Part shown: piece after piece, positions 1 to 10,452 of the stretch
Layout of the letters: the number at the start of each line of letters is the position of its first letter
How positions within the stretch are numbered: position 1 is the stretch's first letter
From: Xanthostigma xanthostigma
Taxonomy: Eukaryota; Arthropoda; Insecta; Raphidioptera; Raphidiidae
Length of the DNA: 64,000 nucleotides
Direction of reading: 5' to 3'
Assembly: GCA_963575645.1 (NCBI GenBank)
Contig: OY754466.1
Span: forward strand, 17,276,001 to 17,340,000
Position numbers and translations under genes: made by a program
The notes under the pieces: model-generated
What the model saw: the letters and a program-made list of their open reading frames with translations, nothing else
What the model was told of the DNA's origin: nothing
The model's database searches: none

Positions 1-52
1 CTTTTTTTCTGCGTACAACAGACGTTCAACTTTTTTTTTAGTCGCTACTCAC

Positions 53-954
53 CTCCTCCTAGACCTCCCATTTGTCTCATCATTTCTTCAAGATCACCAC
101 CGCCCATGCCTCCCATACCTGCTAAAGAAGGAAGAATATTGTAAATGCCAAAGTAGCCTTTTGCCGGCACTTTTTGTTAATTAGCTACTTACTTTCATCG
201 CCAGATTCATCTTCATCTTGCCATTTATTAAAATCACATTTAAGCCAATGGTGTTTTTTGCCGTCAGATGTCAACGTTGGCCAATATGATCCTTCAGAGG
301 TAGCCTTAATCAATACCATTTCAATACAACGACCCCTATTAAAATATTTGCTTTTTTCTGAATCAATTTCTTTATATAAAGGAACAGTTATTTCATATAA
401 TTTTCGCTCTGCGCCCCCTACACCTCGAAAATATACCGAATCTTTTGTAAACCTAAAAATATTAAAATGTATTTAATCAAATATAGGGTTACTAAATTAT
501 TTCATGCAGGTTCAATTTCAAGTTTTGCTTACTTAATATCTGGATCTTTACAATCCTCTAGGTTTACTGTTAATAAAACTACACCAGTCCGCTGGGCCCA
601 CATCACAGAAGGTGGTATTGGACTGAAAGAAAGGTTAGGTTTTTCTGATTAATTCTTGTAATATCATGATTAAACAATCCTTATGCAAATGTTATAAAAA
701 TTAAACCTATTGAAATACTTCTGAAAATTATAAAGAAAACGTGGATGAACAATACGTATTTTTTTCGTTTCCAGAAAGTTCTAGACAATCAATAAAGCCA
801 TGTTTTCAAGATGGCTATAAACGCATGAAGAACGTGTAAATTAAAATTGTTGACGTTACGCAAATTTATAGAGATTTGTTTTGAATACATTATCTGCGGC
901 TCAAATGCATTTACTAATATTTAATGTAAATACTTACGTTTGAGTCGAACTCAT
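53..954 (-). CDS. p23: p23/Sba1-type HSP90 co-chaperone, four exons seen, 3' end outside window
   Basis: This is a spliced gene on the minus strand. Its exons are 938-954 (ATG at 952-954, codes MSSTQ), 533-622, 193-452 and 53-121. All donors are GT and all acceptors AG, and the reading phases join without a break (17, 90, 260 and 69 nt). The product begins MSSTQTPIPPSVMWAQR, then NLEDCKDPDIK, which is the CS domain of p23. The family hallmark follows as YWPTLTSDGKKHHWLKCDF. The tail is acidic (DEDESGDE), then Met/Gly-rich (DLEEMMRQMGG). p23 binds the ATP-closed HSP90 dimer in the cytosol and slows client release. About 145 residues are present; the usual acidic last exon should lie beyond position 1. 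If the donor at 51-52 were unused, the frame would stop within two codons. The exon-4 acceptor is a NAGNAG (start 121 or 118), allowing a one-residue variant. Confidence -1.
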
Positions 955-1438
955 TTTGAAAATTGAACTAATAATGACCGCTAAATTTCTTAGACTGGAA
1001 CAAAATAATCACTGTAGTAAATGTTGTGAACTTAGCAACGAGTAAAAAATTAAATAAATTATTTCAAAATTCCACTATATTTCCACCTATAAATATTTTT
1101 GTACAATTTAATTTTATATATTTTTAATTATTTATCTCAATAATCAATTCTTAAGTAACATTTCGTGTTTTTATTTATATTGCACCTTCAGAATTATTTT
1201 TATAGTTTTATAATCTTTCGAAGCAAAATGTCAATGCAGCAAACAGATTACGAGCTAGTATTTTTTATTTTTTACCAGATTTATAAGAAAATTTGAAACT
1301 CTATGCTTTCCTTAGAAATATCAACTTGTGTGTAATAACAAAATAAATTGCATAATGATCGCTAATTTCGAAATGTGTACAAATACTCTTTGATTTTATA
1401 TAAAAAAAAAATAAGAATTTATTATTATTACAACTCAC

Positions 1439-1505
1439 CTGCTTTGACAGCTGACTGTTGAAAATCATTATAAAATCCTCCTTGGACTTGATTGAAGATA
1501 GTCAT
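1439..1505 (-). other. Candidate 5' exon upstream of p23 (upstream ORF or separate small exon)
   Basis: On the minus strand an ATG at 1503-1505 opens a frame starting MTIFNQVQGGFYNDF and ending at a strong donor (GCAG then GTGAGT, at 1439/1438). The 67-nt coding part leaves a phase that does not match p23 exon 2. It therefore cannot supply the p23 N terminus, which comes from exon 938-954. It could be a 5' UTR exon of p23 spliced to an acceptor such as TTTTGTTCCAG near 997, or the first exon of another gene. I do not recognise the peptide. Confidence -1.
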
Positions 1506-2045
1506 TTGAATAATATGTGTCACTCTTACGTTGCTATAATTAAAATTTATTTTAATTATTATTACGTATTGTTATAATTTATTTAATTATTTACAACTGA
1601 TACTACTCGAGAAAGAGTAAACAGACAATCCAATAACGTTTTGCGAATGCATCACGTGTGTTGTATCATCCAATCGTATTGCATTAACAAGTGGATCATC
1701 GTTCGTCGCATGCTCTCACAATTCTCCTTTCTACCAGTTTGTTTATACTTTATATTTATTATTGCTTAGTTTAAATACAGTCTTGCGTGAGGGATGCGGT
1801 ATTGCAGTTATGTAAGATTGTAAAAAAACTTATTAATATTCATATACTTCAACTGTCGGAAATATTCTGTGGTTTTTATATTAAGTTAATTGTTATGGGT
1901 GTTTTATTCCGGTGTAAAATTTTGAAAATCCGGTAAAAACGAATTACAAGTTCAAACGTTAATTTTAAAATGTGAATGTGGCAATTATAAAAAAAAGTGA
2001 TTTTGTTATAAAGGTATATTCAGAACGCGAGAAAAATTCAATAAT
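1506..2045. promoter_or_regulatory. Putative bidirectional promoter region
   Basis: This AT-rich interval lies between a minus-strand exon candidate and a plus-strand exon candidate, so transcription would diverge from it. It holds two CCAAT boxes (1630-1634 and 1670-1674) around a CACGTG E-box (1653-1658), a common arrangement in TATA-less housekeeping promoters. Assignment is by position and motifs only. Confidence -1.
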
Positions 2046-2072
2046 ATGTCAGTTTTCAAGGATAATCTTTGG
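2046..2072 (+). CDS. Candidate first coding exon (MSVFKDNLW), possibly PTHB1/BBS9-like
   Basis: ATG at 2046 starts nine codons reading MSVFKDNLW, directly followed by a consensus donor GTGAGT at 2073. The peptide resembles the N terminus of PTHB1 (BBS9, a BBSome subunit of cilia), which I recall starting with Met-Ser-Leu-Phe-Lys and a nearby double Trp. Nine residues cannot prove this. No second exon could be found, so either the first intron is very long or the exon is fortuitous. Phase at the donor is 0. Confidence -1.
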
Positions 2073-2078
2073 GTGAGT

Positions 2079-3059
2079 GTATTCTTTTTTTCATTTGTTA
2101 AACAAAAATAAAACATTTTCAATTTCAAATAGCAATTTCCAAAACAATAATTTTCTAAATGTTCGTGGGCTTGAGGAAAACATACTACATAACTTATTAT
2201 ATTAGGTTGTTTGTGTTTTTTTATATTATTTAATTAATCTGGATGCTAAACCGTTACCTACCTATAATTCAAATTGATCAATAACCTTGTTAAGTTGTTT
2301 CGTATTTATAACGAAGCTGTAATGTAATCGCATATTATTATGTTACTAATATAGTCAGGACTCACGGCCGAAAAGAAAAAATACTCGATAAGTGGATAAT
2401 TTGATACATTAGTAATTATTTTATTATGTATCGTATTTAGCAGATCACTAAATATTTAAAATTAATATTAATTATACAATTTTATAATAGAAAACACTTA
2501 TAAATTAATCATAAGCAGTCATTAAAACATTTACATGGTTTATAAATTAGGTATAAGTAATTTTATAATTAAAAAAATACTATTAAGTAAAAGTTATTTC
2601 AGTTTGTTTTATTAATATTCTATATGAAATTTAACCAGTTAAGTTTATACTTACTAATTTCGGAGAAGTTACCTCTCCACCGCAATAAAGTAAGTAATAA
2701 TTAATCTATATAAACAAATATTAGCATAATAATTAACGAAGTAGCGTTATCTAAATTCTAGAAAAAATACCGGCAGAGATAAACCGGTGATTTTGCGAAA
2801 ATATAAGAACAAACTGCAAATGCATAATTATGTAGGCTTATACCTATATACTCCTGGAAGCATAGTGAAGAGAGGTTTCTGGAAGTTGGTTGTCTAATGT
2901 CTATACAAAATTATTTAATTACCTAGGTACTTTGAAATGGGACTTAAAAATTGCCGAGCGATGGCGTTGTTTAATTGACGTGCCCATGGCTCCTCTATTG
3001 CAAGTCCCCAGCTCCCAGGCTCCCAACCGGTAACAGCATAAACTGGATATTCAATTTTT
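2079..3059. other. AT-rich sequence without recognisable gene
   Basis: No open frame of note, no RNA gene and no bounded transposon were seen. It would be intronic if the exon at 2046 is real. Confidence -1.
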
Positions 3060-3340
3060 ATCAAAAAATTATAAATAATAATAATATAACCTTTATTTAT
3101 AAAATTCCAGAGAATGTAAATTGCGTCATATAAAAAAATTTAAAAATCTTCTACGTTATAAAAATTTGAATTTAATAAAACATGTTTTAGCGCTTTTTTA
3201 AAATTAATGAGGCAGATTGACTTTTTAATGTATTCCGGCACTTTATTGTATATCCGAATCATGGCATTGCGAATATGAATTGTTCCAAATAATCGTGGCT
3301 GTTGGTAGCCACCATCGAAATGCCAAACTTGCTAGTCATA
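3060..3340 (-). pseudogene. 5'-truncated LINE, C-terminal end of reverse-transcriptase ORF
   Basis: On the minus strand the frame reads RLFGTIHIRNAMIRIYNKVP and then an FKKAL...NVEDF ending, with a stop at 3140-3142. This is the C-terminal pattern of ORF2 in Jockey/CR1-clade non-LTR retrotransposons (a Tyr-Asn-Lys-x-Pro motif, then a Phe-Lys-Lys block and a final Glu-Glu/Asp-Phe). The 3' end runs through a short UTR into an (ATT)n tail around 3074-3088. Only about 280 bp survive, as expected for 5' truncation during target-primed integration. Confidence -1.
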
Positions 3341-3380
3341 GGAAAACATCAAATTGACTAACGTCATCATTGCAGCATAA

Positions 3381-4071
3381 GGCTCGTTTCACACTTATAC
3401 GGTTCGATTCGTTTTCGGTAGCGCCTAAAACGAATGAAAACTCTTCACACACATTCGGTTAGTATAAACTATAAGGTTTGATTTCACGACCGAATCATCG
3501 AATACGCAGTACTGAATTTTTTACTTTACTTTTCCCACAATGCTCACTATGGAGAAAAGACAAATTGCTGCCATGTTATTTCTCTATAGAAGAATAAAAA
3601 AACGAAAGAGGAATAATCGACTTCACTGGGTACACCCTATCCTCACCAAACGGGTGGAATTTGGTGCATTTTGGTATTTTTTCCGAAATTGGACTGATGT
3701 AATCAGCCGCTCAATATCAATGTCAAGTGAATCAGACATTGCCAAATGTAAATTATAAAATTTAAAATGAGAAAATGAAAATGAAATAATATTTTCCCTT
3801 GCCGAAAACGTGACCGAACCGAAACTAAACCGTATGTGTGTAAACGACCAATTGCTTTTGTGAACTCTGGACCCGAATAGAAACCGAACGAAACCGATTC
3901 GTGTCGAGGGGGCTTTCGGTTCTATCCACCTTTATTGTTCTGTGGTTCTATCAGTTATCTATTAGGTACCGAACACACACCGTATCACCGTTTCACACTT
4001 TTCGGGCAGCTACCGAAAACGAATCGAATACGCACCGAACCGAATCGAACCGTATAAGTGTGAAACGAGCC
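3381..4071. mobile_element. PIF/Harbinger deletion derivative, TSD TAA
   Basis: The element is bounded by long TIRs starting GGCTCGTTTCACACTTATAC and ending with the complement (GTGTGAAACGAGCC). It has 3-bp duplications TAA at 3378-3380 and 4072-4074, the PIF/Harbinger signature. Its only coding remnant is at 3540-3758. The ends also carry many variants of a CGAATCGAACCG-like subterminal motif, possible transposase binding sites. At 691 bp it is far shorter than an autonomous copy. Confidence -1.
3540..3758 (+). pseudogene. Harbinger transposase N-terminal remnant
   Basis: A 72-codon frame inside the Harbinger element has a basic stretch (RRIKKRKRNNR), then LHWVHPILTKRVEFGAFWYF. The motif Trp-Val-His-Pro-Ile followed by Gly-x-Phe/Tyr is the conserved entry into Harbinger DDE transposases. 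The catalytic DDE domain is absent, and the frame stops before the expected Tyr-Phe-Arg-Met-Ser motif. It cannot be an active transposase; any residual role as a DNA-binding peptide is speculation. Confidence -1.
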
Positions 4072-4074
4072 TAA

Positions 4075-4869
4075 CGGGTTAAACTGCCCCACCGCGAAAG
4101 TAGAAGATTCAGGTTCTAATCCCGGGTAATTTCTTATGTATAAAACCCGTTTAAAAAGTAATACTTACATTTTTATTAATTAAAAAAAAGACGAGAATCT
4201 CGATCGAATAGTATAGACTAAAGGAGATTGGGAGTAACCATAATAAGCGCATAAACAACAGACTGCAGGGCTTCCGAAACCCAAAGAAAAAAATTAGTTT
4301 ACAATTAATTACACGTTTTTTTTAGCATTGTTTTGGCAAAATTGTCTGCTAACTGTTGAAACAATTAAAAGATATTTGCAAATTTTATATGCTTTATAAA
4401 TGCGCTATCTGCAGAACAGTGGAGCTCTGTGATCATAAATTATGAATTGTGCAATTAAAACGATAATCTGTCGGATATTATGTATTTAGTGAGTTCTTTT
4501 TTGCAACGCGCGACACACACTGCATCCAATCAGCGGCTGCCAACTTGTTTTATCACAAGAATCAAAATCAGATTATCGCACTCAGGGTTGCCGACTTTTA
4601 CTCCGTCTTTTAGAAATTTTTATACTTTTTGGAATAAAATCCACTGATACACAACATAGCTAAGAAATCATTGAGTTTTTAACTTTATCAGTTTTTTTCC
4701 CAATTAAATAAACTCAAGTTTTAGTAACAAAAATTTTAACCATCGCTTCAGACTTAAGAAATGACCCGGGAATCTTGGTTTTCCATCTGCCAATCCTAGA
4801 AGAATGTCTTCTATAAGGAGTAGGTACTTAATATTACAAATTACCACTTAAAAATGAAAAGAGAGACGG
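4075..4869. other. Unassigned AT-rich sequence
   Basis: No gene, no bounded repeat and no RNA gene were recognised. Confidence -1.
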
Positions 4870-4985
4870 TATATTACACTCATATGTTTAATAATTTACT
4901 ATATGAATCATTGTCTATCTACTCAATGTGCGGTGAGTGAAAGCAACAAAGCGTATCGAAAAAATATCTGCGTCTCTTTCTTCGA
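4870..4985. repeat. Dispersed repeat, copy 1
   Basis: About 100 bp (TTTAATAATTTACTATATGA ... TCTGCGTCTCTTTCTT) recur with few changes at 19538-19641, in the same orientation. No termini or coding potential were seen; the family is unknown. Confidence -1.
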
Positions 4986-5307
4986 TGTAATTCCCTGATT
5001 TATCCGGTGATAGGATTGGTTGATGTACTTGCATTCAATCTCAATAAAGTATCTCTGTTTCAAAAACTTTGTCTTTTTCTATGACGTTAACATGGACGCA
5101 CCAAGCTTTTAGCCCAGGAGGGGCCAAATTAGAAATTTCTTAAGCCGGGTCTCCCGTGCTTGTTTTGCCCTCCTGGATACGCCAGAGCTTACTCGTAAAA
5201 AAAGACAGAAGTGTATGTTTGCACCTTAATGGTTCGATTGCGATTTTATTCCTATGCTCAGTAGGTACCTATATAGAATAAAAGTATATGATTACACTAC
5301 ACACTAG

Positions 5308-5525
5308 GTATAGAAATAAAAAAAAACAAAATAAAATAATTATAATAACACCGACTGCCAGGATCGAATCTACGACCTTTAGGTTACGAGGCAGCTACTA
5401 TACCTCGCACCCACTATAGCACAATGTTCTACGCCCAGTTTTTCTCGTATACGGTGCGTAGTACACTGTAACAATTCGTTACACTTTCAGTCTCATGAAT
5501 CAATTTGCCCGACCGTGCTTCAAAA
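5308..5525 (-). mobile_element. SINE with tRNA-Thr-like head, copy 1
   Basis: On the minus strand, 5430 to 5350 reads as a tRNA-like unit: a D-arm-like GTGCGAGGTATAGTAGC, an anticodon-loop-like CTCGTAA (Thr, CGT) and a B-box-like GATTCGATCC. An AT-rich tail follows (toward 5310). Flanks on both sides are shared with 53440-53645, so this is a repeat family and not a tRNA gene. About 95 bp of shared sequence lie 5' of the tRNA-like part, which is unusual for a SINE head. Confidence -1.
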
Positions 5526-5588
5526 ATACATTTAACTTTTAAAAGCTTGTTCATATTTTTCGGACCGAGTGACTATAAAGTTCGAATA

Positions 5589-6120
5589 CAGTAGAATCCG
5601 GATAGTACGACTTCGTTTATAACGGCCAACCGCTTTTAACGAGGTAAATGGAACCTCAAGTTTGGTTTTCAAAAAACATATGCGAAAGTATATCCGTTTA
5701 GTACGACTCCGGTTAAAGCGATCAACCGCTTTGAGCGACGTAATTTATTAAAAATCGTTCGGTTAGAACGACGCGCATCTCTGAATAATTCACAATTTCA
5801 AGAGCAAATACTTCGCATTATCTCGCCGCCCCTACTCCCTTCTTTCCCGGACGCATGTTTTATTATTCGTATTTTGTCACCTTTTGATGAATCACTGCGC
5901 TAACTTCGAGTCAACGCACGCCAAAATGAGTTCTACTGTAGCCATACCTACTAGGTTTAATTATACCTAATTAAAGTTCACTTCATTTAAATTTTTGTTT
6001 TCTTTTCATTTTACACGCATGTTATCTAACCTGCTTTCTGCCTTCCGGCTTCGCCCGTGGAAGTTTCAGGACGTTTTGTGCGTCGTCCGGTTAGTTAGTC
6101 GCTCTAACCGGATTCTACTG
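5589..6120. mobile_element. pogo/Tigger-like MITE, TA target
   Basis: TIRs CAGTAGAATCCGG (left) and CCGGATTCTACTG (right) are flanked by TA at 5587-5588 and 6121-6122. Subterminal repeats of the type CGACTTCG..CGGTTAAAGCG suit a pogo-like transposase (Tc1/mariner superfamily). No transposase frame remains in the 532 bp. Confidence -1.
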
Positions 6121-6122
6121 TA

Positions 6123-6785
6123 ACTTTCTGATTTCAATGAAGACCGAAGTACCTAATACTGTCACACTTCGCCAGTTTTTGTAAACGAGTCTTCAAATGA
6201 ACCCACGTGAGTTTTGCTAAAAGTCTGCACCCCTGCGCATGGCTTTGGATTTGAAATCGCTGGTATACGCAGTATATACCTACATTAATGAACAGACCTA
6301 AATGCATTGTGCACTGTACTTCATTTCTTCTGTAATCTGTTATAATGTAATTCTTTGACACAGATTCAAATATCGAGTTACAATCCAGTTTTTTATTTTG
6401 GACTAAAACAGCGCTCGACTACCACTCGACTACTGAGTTGTAAATATTTGACAGAGGTGGGATTAATTTAGTCACTAAGCCACAAATCGATCTGTAAAAA
6501 CAATCTAGATTTCTTTGGACCTAAAAAAAAACAATTTCGGCTTCTTTTCCTATGTGTTGATGTTCTCCTGATACTTATTGAAATAGAAAATTTTGTTATT
6601 AGCTTTGTCGAATGAAAAATTAACTGCGTACACGTGTACTCCTGATACATGGTACCATTTATTTTTCATTCATAAATAATCTCTGGATTGAGTGTTTTTC
6701 TGATAATACCTCTCATATCTTTATCGTCTCCTAATACATACTTAGATAAAATGCGTGTCAGCCGATATTAGGGCGGAAATGAAAT
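6123..6785. other. Unassigned AT-rich sequence
   Basis: Two minus-strand open frames here (75 and 60 codons) show no domain or family motif and look like chance. No bounded repeat was recognised. Confidence -1.
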
Positions 6786-6793
6786 TTTACCGG

Positions 6794-7206
6794 CAGAGCC
6801 GGATTTAGGAGAGGGCAACCGGGGCTACAGCCCCGGGACCTCCACAAAAAAGGGGCCCCCACAATAGAGATTTCAGAAAAAAAATCAAATTTCATGAGCA
6901 TTGAAAGTGATTTACTTCGGGAACTGGATTTCAGCGAAATCATCAACGATTTTTCGTCGAAAAAAGCTCGGAAGGTTCCGTTCGTTAACGCTAAAATTTA
7001 ATTTCAGATAATTCTTGTTTCCGATTATAGATTTATATGTTTGTTAAATAATAAAAGAATCTATACCTACTTGGTTTCACAATGAATTATTTATTGGAAA
7101 ACTCGACTGAAAAAAATTGTACATTTTATTTGGAAAATCATTTGGGGCCAGGGGGCCTCCACTCCTTTGTTGCCCCGAGGCCTCCAGACCTCTAAATCCG
7201 GCATTG
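6794..7206. mobile_element. hAT MITE, perfect 8-bp TSD TTTACCGG
   Basis: Ends are CAGAGCCGGATTTAGGAG and CTCTAAATCCGGCATTG. TTTACCGG is duplicated exactly at 6786-6793 and 7207-7214. The eight-base TSD and CAG...-type ends identify a hAT non-autonomous element. Just inside are G/C-rich stretches able to pair (GGGGCTACAGCCCCGGG and GGCCAGGGGGCCTCC). No coding sequence. Confidence -1.
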
Positions 7207-7214
7207 TTTACCGG

Positions 7215-8188
7215 GATCGATTGATTAAACTGCAAAAATTAACGTTACCAGGCGAAATCTTTACAGCCTGTTCTCCTGATACTTTTTACTTGAATGTTCT
7301 ATGTATGTTTTCCTGAGTCTTAGACAGAAGGAAGTATAATGTCAAACTGCAATGTTTTTAGTTCATTTTTGTCTTTTAAATGCTTTTCAGGATGCTATTG
7401 CTATTACAAAGAGCGAATAAAAAATACATTGTAAAAAGTTAGACCAATGAAGCGTAACAATGTTACAGCAGTTCGTATATCAAATAATCACACATGCGTT
7501 CATTGCCTTTCGCCGCTGTCAAATATATGAATAAATCGAACACCCTTTCTAAATTTTAACAAAGACAACACTAGAATTACGAAAAATACTGCGTACAAAT
7601 ACGTTCTATACATTTGTATTATTGTGGACTTGCCAGTAGGTGAACCAAAAGCGATTCCGTTGTTTAAATGTCGTTTCCACGACCCCCAGATTCAAATTTA
7701 AAGAACTGGTAAAAGTATACCAATTCGATTTTTAATTTTATTAGTTAATATCAAATTGAAACTATGGCTAAGTACTAGGCCCAGATAACTGTGGTAAGAT
7801 GGCGGCCTTAAAAAATAAAGTATGTACTTGGTGATGTTAAAAAAGTTCCTTTTCATTCATAACACCACAAAACGCGTAAACGAAGCAAAAGATTTCAAGA
7901 ATTAAAATCGTGTTGACTTGAAGTCAATGACAGACAGTCCCATGAGACAGCGAGTGTAACGGGGTCTAGCGCTCATTCCGGATGAACTTGATTCTAAAAG
8001 GAAAACAATACACGATCAACAAACCGGAAACACTATTATTGTCTTCGCGTCCGATGTCGTTTTGTTTGTAAAGTCCGATCAAGAAGTCTTTGACTTCTGC
8101 ATAATGCGTTTGTTATAATCTCTCTAGCAACTATAGCTCATGAATAAAGTAGTCCTCCGTTAAGTGTGCGATTAAGGACCTGTATTTA
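7215..8188. other. Unassigned sequence
   Basis: No gene or bounded repeat was found. Confidence -1.
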
Positions 8189-8196
8189 ATTAAGAC

Positions 8197-8730
8197 TAGT
8201 GATGTGCCGGATATCCGTGTCCGCGGATATCCGAGGGAGAAGAAAGATCCGTATCCGTTAGTTTTTGGCGGATCTTTTACGGATCTCTTACCTTATTAAT
8301 TTTCAATTCATAGATGATATTTTATATATATACGTGATTAGGTAATAATGAAAACCTGTTAAATTTCATTCAGATTATTTTTTATTTTTTTAAATCGTAT
8401 TTGGCACCTTTATATTGCAAACATTTATCGTAGTGAGTACCATACTAATAGTACATAACTCAAAGGTACTAAATCAACTATCTTTATAATGAGATATTGC
8501 ACACCGATCTTTGGAAAGAGACAATCTGTTATGAGAGTCAACTCTTAAAGAGGTCAATAACTTTTTCTCATAACAGATAGTCTCTTTCCAAAGGTCGATG
8601 TGCAATATTTACCGCCGCGTACTCTAAGAAAGTTAAGATCAGTATCCGTATCCGCGGATCTTGAAACCAAAAATCCGTATTCAGATCCGTATCCGCGGAT
8701 ATACATTTTTAACGATCCGGCACATCACTA
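8197..8730. mobile_element. hAT MITE, perfect 8-bp TSD ATTAAGAC, copy 1
   Basis: TIRs TAGTGATGTGCCGGAT and ATCCGGCACATCACTA bound 534 bp. The target duplication ATTAAGAC occurs at 8189-8196 and 8731-8738. Subterminal ATCCGYATCCGCGGAT-type motifs repeat many times at both ends, likely transposase sites. The interior holds an imperfect hairpin at 8504-8612. A second, shortened copy lies at 41641-42055. Confidence -1.
8504..8612. repeat. Internal hairpin of the hAT MITE
   Basis: Arms of about 43 bp pair TTGCACACCGATCTTTGGAA with TTCCAAAGGTCGATGTGCAA and continue through GACAATCTGTTATGAGAG and CTCATAACAGATAGTC. The loop is about 20 nt. The same hairpin is retained in the copy near 41938-42049. 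Confidence -1.
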
Positions 8731-8754
8731 ATTAAGACCATAAGCTGCAAAATG

Positions 8755-9000
8755 TGTGTGTGTTTGTTTGTTTGTCCCAGGTAATCTCGGAAATTAGTGA
8801 GCTGATTCATTGTCGTAACTATGCCCGTTTATGCACCCGGTGCGAGCTTCTATAACTGCGCCCCTGTCCTGGTCTGGTCATTTCTATTTTCTGCGTCCCT
8901 ACAGGGTCGGCGCCCAGTACCTGGGTACCGCCCTATTTGCGGCACTGAACCGATTTGAAAAATTCTTTCACTGTTATATAAAAAGCCTTCTTCCCGAATA
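8755..9000. mobile_element. Helitron-like remnant split by a hAT-like remnant
   Basis: GTTTGTTTGTTTGTC...TAATCTCGG on the left and CGATTTGAAAAATTCTTTCA on the right are adjoining parts of the common Helitron-like 5' region also seen at 60110. Between them is G/C-rich foreign sequence with hAT-like ends (TGCGCCCCTG, CAGGGTCGGCGCC). No exact boundaries could be set. Confidence -1.
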
Positions 9001-9106
9001 ATATCATTACGCTAAGATAGAAGAGGGATGAGCAGTGAGCGAAAAATGTAAAGCCAGTTGGAGATCTCGCACGTGATTTCTGGGACAAATTCACTTAGCT
9101 TGGACT

Positions 9107-9175
9107 TAAACGATAAGAGATATACCTATAGTAAAGTGAATAATTTATTCACTTTACTATATCTCTTATCGTTTA
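9107..9175. repeat. Near-perfect hairpin abutting a hAT element
   Basis: TAAACGATAAGAGATA...AAGTGAATAA pairs with TTATTCACTTTACTATATC...GTTTA, with no real loop. The left arm carries a 7-nt insertion (TACCTAT). It touches the left TIR of the element starting at 9174. Confidence -1.
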
Positions 9176-9620
9176 GGGTGGCCACAGACCTGGAAAATCT
9201 GGAATTATCAGGGAACTTAATGCAATCTGGAAACATCAGAGAATTTTACAAAGTATCCGGAAAAAATAGCATTTTGGAGTTAATATTTCTAATTTTGAAA
9301 TTTTTTAAATTTGGTATTTTTTTTGTTCGCTATTCGACTATTTCTTGTTGTGATATCGGCGATTAAGTAAAAAGTCACCTTTGGTTTTTTACTATCGATA
9401 TCTCTAACATAGTACAGTAAAAAGAAGGTTTACTGTGTCATTATTAGCTTTGAAAATTGTTTTGATGTTCAATTTCGATTTGAAAAAGTACAAGAAAAAT
9501 GACTTTAATCAAAACGTTAAATATATCGATCAAATTCAAATTATGGAAAAGTATAATAAATTTCCTTGAAAACCTGGAATTATCAGGGAGATTTGAAATA
9601 TTTTTTCTGTGGCCACCCTG
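9174..9620. mobile_element. hAT MITE with GGGTGGCCACAG ends
   Basis: Left end TAGGGTGGCCACAGACCTGG and right end CTGTGGCCACCCTG are inverted repeats; the motif CTGGAATTATCAGGGA is also repeated near both ends. The left terminal C has mutated to T. No clear 8-bp TSD is left, perhaps because of the hairpin next to the left end. Short frames inside are chance. Confidence -1.
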
Positions 9621-9989
9621 GTGATGTAAGAGAGATTTTTTTGTATCGATTATTTCGTTGCCAAACCAGAATCTACCCAATCGAACCAGATCGGAAAGCT
9701 AGTCTTTCGTATATTCGTTATACAGTAGAACTAATGTATTTTCAACCTGTCGGGAGTAATCGACTCATATATTTTCAACTTTTCCTTCATCCTCACTTCG
9801 TGGCTGTCGTAGATCAATCAGAAAAAAGCCCTTATTAATTTGAGGTTAAACACTGCGTCAAACGAATTTTTTCATTGACTGTGCAGCGTATAGCAGGAAA
9901 CACGTTGACTAAAAACTTGAAAATAGGTACGTGACGAAAATCGGTTGAAAATAGATGGTATTGAAAATACATGAGTCCGACTGTACTGA

Positions 9990-10452
9990 GATTTTTTATG
10001 GAAAAATAATAATAATATAATAGTGCGTTTAACGTCCGTTTCTCGACTTTATTTCATAGCAGACGCCATTCGCACCATTACTATTTTTTTTATACCTCAC
10101 TTCCCGTGTTTTTATACATTTTTTTTAACTTCAACTAATTAATATAGCAATGGGCCAATGAAGGAATTTTAAGACATTAGGATAAGGTTAGGCAAATTTT
10201 GAGCATAGAAGTTTGACAGGTAATCGTCTACAGCCCTGAATAAGGAAACATCTCGAATTTATCTGGAATTTTTGAGGAAAACTTCAACAAGATGGCCGGT
10301 GCAGGAATTATCGTTTCTCGGCGAGCGAGGCATTAGGAAAAAGTCCCAGCCACATCTGCTCCCGCCGGGATTCGAACCCGGTACCTCCCGAATGCGAATC
10401 TACTACCCCCACCACTACGCTACACCACTCGATTTTTTTATGGAAAAATAAT
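9990..10452 (-). mobile_element. SINE with tRNA-Ala-like head, copy 1, with TSD
   Basis: On the minus strand the 5' head (10433 to 10370) has an A-box-like TGGTGTAGCGTAGTGGT and a B box GGTTCGAATCC. The body ends in an (ATT)n tail at 10006-10020. The flanks duplicate GATTTTTTATGGAAAAATAA (9990-10010, and 10431-10452 with one extra T), as expected for LINE-driven insertion. Other copies are at 26459, 49630 and 61949. Confidence -1.

Noticed and set aside
1439..1505. ATG exon MTIFNQVQGG... as the start of p23
   Set aside because: Its splice phase (1) does not fit exon 2, which needs two preceding bases. The exon at 938-954 gives the right phase and a sensible N terminus.
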